In this document: one piece after another, positions 12,840 to 17,198 of the stretch
How the letters are laid out: each line of letters starts with the position of its first letter
Numbering within the stretch: position 1 is the stretch's first letter
Assembly (NCBI GenBank): GCA_005786915.1
Contig: SYCM01000042.1
Coordinates: 1 to 17,198 of the forward strand
Direction of reading: 5' to 3'
From: Bacteroidota bacterium
Lineage (GTDB): Bacteria > Bacteroidota > Bacteroidia > Flavobacteriales > Schleiferiaceae
Length of the DNA: 17,198 bases
Translations under genes and position numbers: made by a program
Notes under the pieces: generated by a model
Database searches by the model: none
Told to the model about the DNA's origin: nothing
The model's input: only the letters and a program-made list of their open reading frames with translations

Positions 12840-14474
12840 CTAGTCGCCGGCTTTGCGCACCCGGCGCAAGTCCAATTCGTTCATGGGGTGCGGCGGCGGA
12901 CCCACCCACTCCTTGGGCCATGCCCTGAGGCTCACGTCGTAAAAGAGCGGAATCAAGACCGCGTCGCGGTGCAGTTCGGCGTCGAGTAAGGCGGCCTGCC
13001 GGCGGCGCTCCACCGGGTCGGATTGCGACCGAAACGAGGCATAACCCGACAGGCCGGGATATCCGCTGACGTTGGGGCCGCCCGGCTCTCCGAAGAGCAT
13101 GAGGTAGTTGCTCGGGTCGGGGTAGTCGGCAATCCAGCTGGCGCGGTACAGTCCGAGCCGGCCCTGCGCCTTGTCTTCGCGGAACGTGGCCGAGGGCAGC
13201 ACCTGCACTTCAACGGGCAGCCCAAGCCGGGTCCAGGAACTTTGCAAAAATTCGGCGACGTCGCGGTAGGAAGCCGTGGTGCTCAAGACGAGGGGTTGGA
13301 TTCCGGGCTTGGGGCGCCCGTCGGTGGCCAGAATCCCGGCCTGCTGGAGCAGCACTCGGGCGGAATCAGGCCGGTAGCTCCACGGCGTGGTCCATTCGTC
13401 CGCAGGTCGGTAGCCGGGCATGCCGGCGGGTAGGATACCGCCGTGGGCCGGAACGCCCAAGCCGTTCTTGAGGTAGCGAATGATTCCGTCGCGGTCCACC
13501 GCCCAGTTCAGGGCCCGCCGCACCCGCACGTCGGCCAGGTAGTCCGGATTGCTGGGGCCGTAGCGCACCACCAGAAATTCGGTATTGAGGAAGGGCGCCG
13601 TGCGCTGGGTAAACTTCGCGCGCCAGGTAGCCTTGAGGCGGCCGTCGGGGTCGAGCCACTGGTCTTTGTAGCTGGGGTCGATGCCCGTTAAAAAGTCGAG
13701 TTCGCCCTGCACAAAGGCCATGAACGCGGACTGCCGGTCGGGCGTAAACGTGATGCTCACCGCCTCGAGGTAGGGCAAGCGGCGCCCGTCGGCGTCGCGC
13801 TCGGCGTAGTTGGGGTGGCGCCGCAGCACGAGCTTTTGTCCGCGCTGCCAGGCCTGGAACCGAAACGGCCCCGAGCCCACCGGGTGCTCGCTGAGGTCGG
13901 CGCCGTAGCGGGCGATGGCCCGACGAGGAACCACCGAGGTGTAGGGCACGCTCAGCTTGCTCCAAAGCGCCGGGTCGGGCGTATTCAGGTCGACGACCAG
14001 CGAATCGGGCGTTGCCGCCCACACCGAATCGACGGTTTCGAGCAGCCACGCTCCGGGCGATGCCGTGGCGGCGCGCTGCAGGCGCTGCAGACTGGCGGCC
14101 ACGTCGGCGGCGTCGAGGTAGTGCGTTTGGCCTTCAAAGCAAGGATCGTCGTGGGCGGCAAAGTCGCGGCGCAGGCGGATTCCCGCGTGCAGCCCGTCGG
14201 GCGCCGTGCCCCAGGTTTGGGCAAGGAGTCCGCGCAATTGCCCCGTTGAATCGGTCTCGAACAAGGTGGTGTACAGCTGGCGAATGACCCAGTTGTGGGC
14301 TTGGTCGCGCGCAAAGGCCGGGTCGAGCGACGAAATTCCGCTGGCTTCGTTGTAGCGAAAGAGCGGGCCCTCGACCGCCTCGGACTCGGGTCGGCACTGC
14401 AGGGCAAGCGCGGCCAAGAAGCCGGCCGCGAGCAACCGCCCGCCGCGCGCAGAATTCCGAGCAAAACGAAGCAT
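12840..14474 (-). CDS. Family-5 solute-binding lipoprotein (ABC transporter peptide-binding type)
   Basis: A 544-residue SBP_bac_5 protein, the class that binds oligopeptides, nickel or related ligands outside the cytoplasmic membrane for an ABC importer. The N-terminus is basic, then hydrophobic to C27 (LALQC), a probable lipid-attachment cysteine although Q at -1 is atypical. The mature protein opens with YNEASGISSLDPAFARDQAH, typical of Bacteroidota members, and holds the signature region VGSGPFRFQAWQRGQKLVL and ADVRVRRALNWAVDRD. ATG 14474 gives the signal peptide and lies 7 nt behind a perfect -7 box; reading further upstream would run antisense through mtaB. No permease or ATPase gene is adjacent, so it is an orphan in this window. 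Ligand cannot be told from the sequence. Confidence 0.92.
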   Translation of the reverse strand: MLRFARNSARGGRLLAAGFLAALALQCRPESEAVEGPLFRYNEASGISSLDPAFARDQAHNWVIRQLYTTLFETDSTGQLRGLLAQTWGTAPDGLHAGIRLRRDFAAHDDPCFEGQTHYLDAADVAASLQRLQRAATASPGAWLLETVDSVWAATPDSLVVDLNTPDPALWSKLSVPYTSVVPRRAIARYGADLSEHPVGSGPFRFQAWQRGQKLVLRRHPNYAERDADGRRLPYLEAVSITFTPDRQSAFMAFVQGELDFLTGIDPSYKDQWLDPDGRLKATWRAKFTQRTAPFLNTEFLVVRYGPSNPDYLADVRVRRALNWAVDRDGIIRYLKNGLGVPAHGGILPAGMPGYRPADEWTTPWSYRPDSARVLLQQAGILATDGRPKPGIQPLVLSTTASYRDVAEFLQSSWTRLGLPVEVQVLPSATFREDKAQGRLGLYRASWIADYPDPSNYLMLFGEPGGPNVSGYPGLSGYASFRSQSDPVERRRQAALLDAELHRDAVLIPLFYDVSLRAWPKEWVGPPPHPMNELDLRRVRKAGD

Positions 14475-14481
14475 TTCGAGC

Positions 14482-14489
14482 CAAAGATA
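14482..14489 (-). promoter_or_regulatory. -7 promoter box for the solute-binding lipoprotein gene
   Basis: On the minus strand this reads TATCTTTG, an exact match to TAnnTTTG, the same octamer as at 2661 and 8265. Seven bases separate it from ATG 14474, again implying a leaderless or near-leaderless transcript. Confidence 0.6.
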
Positions 14490-14492
14490 GCC

Positions 14493-14513
14493 GCGAAAAT
14501 TCGCTATTTTCGC
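14493..14513. promoter_or_regulatory. Operator-like inverted repeat between divergent lipoprotein and mtaB genes
   Basis: GCGAAAAT (14493-14500) and ATTTTCGC (14506-14513) are perfect reverse complements, 8 bp each, around a 5-bp spacer. The right arm overlaps the weak mtaB -7 box, and the left arm lies just upstream of the lipoprotein -7 box. A dimeric regulator could bind here and affect both genes; this is inference, since no regulator gene is in the window. Confidence 0.4.
14505..14512 (+). promoter_or_regulatory. Weak -7-like box for the mtaB operon
   Basis: TATTTTCG matches TAnnTTTG except for C at the seventh position. Four bases separate it from ATG 14517. It is the only box-like sequence in the 42-bp gap on this strand, so it is a tentative assignment. 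Confidence 0.3.
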
Positions 14514-14516
14514 CAG

Positions 14517-15863
14517 ATGCTTCCCGCTGGACTTCGCGCTTCGTTCCACACCCTCGGGTGCAAGCTCAATTTTGCCGAAACCAGCACACTGGCGCGCGAT
14601 CTGTACGCGGCGGGCTTTGTGCGCACCGACTTTGGCGAGACGGCCGACGTGGCCGTCATCAACACCTGTTCGGTAACGCAAGAGGCCGACAAAGAGACGC
14701 GCGGACTCGTGCGCCAAGCGCTGCGCGCCAACCCCGAGTGCTTTATCGTGATTACGGGATGCTACGCCCAGCTTCGCCCCAGTGAAATCGCCGCCATGGA
14801 AGGGGTTGACCTCGTGCTCGGAGCCAAAGAAAAACCCTTTCTGCGCCAGTTTTTGAGCGACCTGCGCAAGCGGCCCGAGGCTGAGGTGCACGCCTGCGAA
14901 ATTCGCGACGTCGACCAGTACCACGCAGCCTACAGCATGGGCGACCGCACCCGAGCCTTCTTGAAGGTTCAGGACGGATGCGACTACGTCTGCACCTACT
15001 GCACGATTCCGATGGCCCGCGGCGTAAGCCGTTCCGCCCCACTCGACCAAGTGGTGGCGCAGGCCCGCGAGCTTGCCGCCCAAGGCGTGCTCGAGGTGGT
15101 GCTCACCGGGGTCAACGTTGGGGACTACGGCAAAGGCGAACACGGCAACAAGCGCCACGACCACACCTTCAGCGAGCTCGTCCAGGCACTCGACCAAGTG
15201 GACGGGCTGGACCGACTGCGGATTTCGAGCATCGAACCCAACCTGCTGCGCGACGAAATCATCGATTTCACGGCGCAGAGCGCGCGCTGGGTTCCGCACT
15301 TTCACATTCCGCTGCAGAGCGGCAACAACGAGGTGCTGGGTAGGATGAAGCGCCGCTACCGCCGCGAGCTCTACGCGGAGCGCGTGGCCCGCATCATGGA
15401 CCGCATGCCCGACGCCGCCGTCGGCGTGGACGTGATTGTGGGCTTTCCGGGCGAAACCGAAGACCACTTTCTCGACACCTACCGCTTTTTGGAGGCGCTT
15501 CCCATCGCCTACCTGCACGTGTTCACCTACTCCGAACGGCCAGGGACCGAGGCCGTTCACCTCGAAGGCGTCGTGCAGCAGACCGAGCGCAAGGCGCGCA
15601 ACCGCCGCCTGCGCCTCTTGAGCGCCGTCAAGCAGCGCGAATTCTACGAGCGGCACCTGGGCACCGTTCGGCGCGTGGTCTGGGAGCATTCCGAGCGCGA
15701 CGGCCGCATGCTGGGCTACACCGACAACTACATTCGGGTCGAGGCCGACTACGACGCGATGCTGGCCGGAACCCGCGCCTGGGTCGAACTCACCGAACTC
15801 ACGCCGCGCGACACGGTGGCCACCCGGCCGGCTGCAGATCCCGCCCAAACCTCGGCCGTATGA
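14517..15863 (+). CDS. mtaB: tRNA t6A37 methylthiotransferase MtaB
   Basis: MtaB is a radical-SAM enzyme that converts t6A to ms2t6A at position 37 of ANN-decoding tRNAs, using two [4Fe-4S] clusters. The 448-residue protein shows the N-terminal UPF0004 domain cysteines C15 (TLGCKLNFAET), C51 (NTCSVT) and C82 (TGCYAQ), then the radical-SAM triad C155, C159 and C162 in DGCDYVCTYC. LGCKLN and the following sequence favour MtaB over MiaB or RimO. A C-terminal TRAM-like region (about 375-435) would bind tRNA. ATG 14517 was chosen because homologues begin just before FHTLGCKLN; a longer frame would cross the divergent promoter region and the lipoprotein gene. Its TGA overlaps the ATG of the next gene (ATGA at 15860-15863). 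Confidence 0.95.
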   Translation: MLPAGLRASFHTLGCKLNFAETSTLARDLYAAGFVRTDFGETADVAVINTCSVTQEADKETRGLVRQALRANPECFIVITGCYAQLRPSEIAAMEGVDLVLGAKEKPFLRQFLSDLRKRPEAEVHACEIRDVDQYHAAYSMGDRTRAFLKVQDGCDYVCTYCTIPMARGVSRSAPLDQVVAQARELAAQGVLEVVLTGVNVGDYGKGEHGNKRHDHTFSELVQALDQVDGLDRLRISSIEPNLLRDEIIDFTAQSARWVPHFHIPLQSGNNEVLGRMKRRYRRELYAERVARIMDRMPDAAVGVDVIVGFPGETEDHFLDTYRFLEALPIAYLHVFTYSERPGTEAVHLEGVVQQTERKARNRRLRLLSAVKQREFYERHLGTVRRVVWEHSERDGRMLGYTDNYIRVEADYDAMLAGTRAWVELTELTPRDTVATRPAADPAQTSAV

Positions 15864-16657
15864 ACACGCCAGGGTTCACTGAAGCCGTGCGCGCCGTAGG
15901 CGACTGGATCCGCAGCGAACGCCGCGAATTCAACGCCAACCACGTGGAGACCAAGGCACTCAACTCGCTGGTGAGCTACGTCGACCAGCAGGCCGAGCAA
16001 ATGCTCGTCGAACGCCTGACCTCGCTGCTGCCGGGCAGCGGCGTGCTCGGCGAAGAAGGAGGCGAGTCCTGGATTGAGGGCGGGTCCACCTGGATCATCG
16101 ATCCGCTGGACGGCACGACCAACTTCATTCACGACCTTCCGCCCTACGCCGTTTCGGTGGCCCTGATGCAGGACCGCGACCTCGTCTGGGCTGCCGTCCA
16201 CGAACTGGGTCAAGCGCGCATGTTCACGGCCGAGCGGGGAAAGGGCGCCTTTTGCGACGGGAACGTCCTCGACGTGCGCCACGGTGCCCCCTTGCGCGAC
16301 GGCTTGGTCGCCACGGGATTCCCCTACCACGAATTTTCACAGATGCCGCAGTACCTCGAGGCGCTACAGGCCTGCTTTCGAGGATCGCGGGGCGTGCGCC
16401 GCTTCGGCTCGGCCGCTACCGACCTCGCTTGGGTCGCCGACGGGCGCTTTCAAGCTTTTTTTGAGCACGGGCTATCCCCCTGGGACGTCGCCGCCGGAAT
16501 TCTTTTGGTGCGCGAGTCCTGCGGAATCGCCACCGACTTTTTCGGCACGGAATTGGACGACTACGACTTAGTGCGGTGCGGCAGCATCGCCGCCGGAAAC
16601 CCCCAGGCCTACCGCGACCTCATTCAACTCACCTCTGACGCTTTTACCCGACCATGA
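15860..16657 (+). CDS. Inositol monophosphatase family protein (SuhB/CysQ-like)
   Basis: A 265-residue Mg2+/Li+-sensitive phosphatase fold, cytoplasmic. The metal-binding set is intact: E65/E66 in GEEGG, D81 and D84 in the signature WIIDPLDGTTNFIH, and D209 in SPWDVAAG. The family hydrolyses inositol-1-phosphate, 3'-phosphoadenosine 5'-phosphate, fructose bisphosphate or sugar phosphates; the sequence pattern (LVSYVDQQAE, DPLDGTTNFIH) is closest to inositol monophosphatase/SuhB, but substrate is not settled. It starts with the ATGA overlap on mtaB and ends with another ATGA overlap on rfbC (16654-16657), so the three are surely co-transcribed and probably translationally coupled. Length and motifs are ordinary. 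Confidence 0.94.
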   Translation: MNTPGFTEAVRAVGDWIRSERREFNANHVETKALNSLVSYVDQQAEQMLVERLTSLLPGSGVLGEEGGESWIEGGSTWIIDPLDGTTNFIHDLPPYAVSVALMQDRDLVWAAVHELGQARMFTAERGKGAFCDGNVLDVRHGAPLRDGLVATGFPYHEFSQMPQYLEALQACFRGSRGVRRFGSAATDLAWVADGRFQAFFEHGLSPWDVAAGILLVRESCGIATDFFGTELDDYDLVRCGSIAAGNPQAYRDLIQLTSDAFTRP

Positions 16658-17198
16658 CGCTGCTCGAAACCCCGATTCCCGGCCTCATCCTTATGCAACC
16701 CCGCGTGTTTGGCGACGAGCGCGGCTACTTCTTTGAGTCGCTGCGCCGCGACACTCTGCCCGCCGGAGTGCCCGAATTCGTGCAGCACAACGAGAGCATG
16801 AGCAAGCGCGGCGCGCTGCGCGGGCTGCACTTTCAGGTTCCGCCCCGTGCGCAGGGCAAGTTGGTTTCGGTGGTGCGCGGATCTGTCTACGACGTAGCCG
16901 TCGACCTTCGCAAGGGGTCGCCCACCTACGGCCGGCACTTTGGGCTGGTGCTCGACACGGTGACCAAGCACCGCCTTTACATTCCGCCCGGGTTTGCCCA
17001 CGGATTTTTGACGCTCGAGGACGACACGGTCTTTCAGTACCTGTGCACGGACTACTACGCCCCCGAAGCTGAGGGCTGCATCAGCTACGCCGACGCCGAC
17101 TTGGACATCGACTGGGACGGAATCTGGAATTCCCCCGAACCCTTCACCGTAAGCGCCAAAGACCAGTCGGGTCAAGCATTTCACTCGTTTCAAAGCCC
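16654..17198 (+). CDS. rfbC: dTDP-4-dehydrorhamnose 3,5-epimerase, 3' end cut off by the window
   Basis: RfbC (RmlC) is the cupin epimerase converting dTDP-4-keto-6-deoxyglucose to dTDP-4-keto-L-rhamnose, third step of dTDP-L-rhamnose synthesis for surface polysaccharides. The frame runs from ATG 16654 to the window edge without a stop (181 codons), nearly the usual full length of about 180-190. Visible family features: FGDERGYFFES near the N-terminus, the catalytic base H59 in LRGLHFQ, VVRGSVYDVAVDLRKGSPTYG in two adjoining strands, H116 in PPGFAHGF and the acid-candidate Y129 in FQYLCTDYY. Adjacent rfbA, rfbB and rfbD genes are not seen and may lie beyond the edge. The ATG overlaps the TGA of the phosphatase gene. 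Confidence 0.94.
   Translation, partial: MTLLETPIPGLILMQPRVFGDERGYFFESLRRDTLPAGVPEFVQHNESMSKRGALRGLHFQVPPRAQGKLVSVVRGSVYDVAVDLRKGSPTYGRHFGLVLDTVTKHRLYIPPGFAHGFLTLEDDTVFQYLCTDYYAPEAEGCISYADADLDIDWDGIWNSPEPFTVSAKDQSGQAFHSFQS

Noticed and set aside
14475..15848. Minus-strand extension of the lipoprotein gene upstream to 15848 (1002 codons)
   Set aside because: The extension runs antisense through mtaB and would destroy the signal peptide and the promoter position; ATG 14474 is clearly the start.
1..17198. CRISPR array, insertion sequence, tRNA/rRNA gene, attachment site or defence island
   Set aside because: No spaced direct repeats, terminal inverted repeats, transposase or nuclease modules of that kind, and no cloverleaf-like sequence were seen; gene content and composition are uniform and housekeeping-like.

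Overview
This window is gene-dense, GC-rich bacterial chromosome, most likely from a member of Bacteroidota and probably of the order Flavobacteriales. Four things point there. First, there are promoter -7 boxes of the Bacteroidota form TAnnTTTG (2661-2668, 8265-8272, 14482-14489 on the minus strand). Second, a BshA bacillithiol glycosyltransferase follows a secreted GH3/beta-lactamase fusion. Third, the order small membrane protein, mutL, rhomboid, rhomboid, membrane-anchored EEP phosphatase is, as I recall it, characteristic of this group. Fourth, the UvrA and SBP_bac_5 sequences have Bacteroidota character. The GC-rich composition is unusual for that order. These taxonomic statements are inference, since no search was run.

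Layout. (1) 1-2573 (+): 3' nine-tenths of uvrA. (2) 2574-2782: a 209-bp AT-richer gap holding a promoter, a hairpin and a strong rho-independent terminator, which together look like a short RNA gene. (3) 8236 to 2783 (-): a tightly overlapping five-gene operon with no gap between any two genes. In transcription order it holds the secreted GH3/beta-lactamase fusion, a MORN-repeat secreted protein, bshA, an SUI1/YciH-type translation factor and a SpoU/TrmH-type RNA 2'-O-methyltransferase. (4) 8237-8278: a 42-bp divergent promoter region. (5) 8279-12829 (+): a second operon with a small C-terminally anchored protein, mutL, two rhomboid proteases and a membrane-anchored EEP-family phosphatase/nuclease. 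(6) 14474 to 12840 (-): a single-gene unit encoding an SBP_bac_5 lipoprotein, convergent with operon 5. (7) 14475-14516: a second 42-bp divergent promoter region with a perfect 8-bp inverted repeat. (8) 14517 to the window end (+): mtaB, an inositol-monophosphatase-family gene and rfbC (cut at the edge), each joined to the next by an ATGA overlap.

How the genes fit together. The minus-strand operon joins envelope carbohydrate/peptide turnover and low-molecular-weight thiol synthesis with two translation/RNA proteins. The plus-strand operon joins mismatch repair with membrane proteolysis. The last operon joins a tRNA-modifying enzyme with sugar/inositol phosphate hydrolysis and dTDP-rhamnose synthesis. 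No stretch over 300 bases lacks a gene.

I see no mobile element, CRISPR array, tRNA, rRNA, phage or defence island, and no convincing wholly new multi-gene system. The items most worth a second look are the putative short RNA at about 2672-2754, the mirror-image divergent promoter at 8237-8279 with apparently leaderless starts, the 77-bp coding overlap at 5537-5613, and the MutL whose C-terminal endonuclease motifs are not recognisable.
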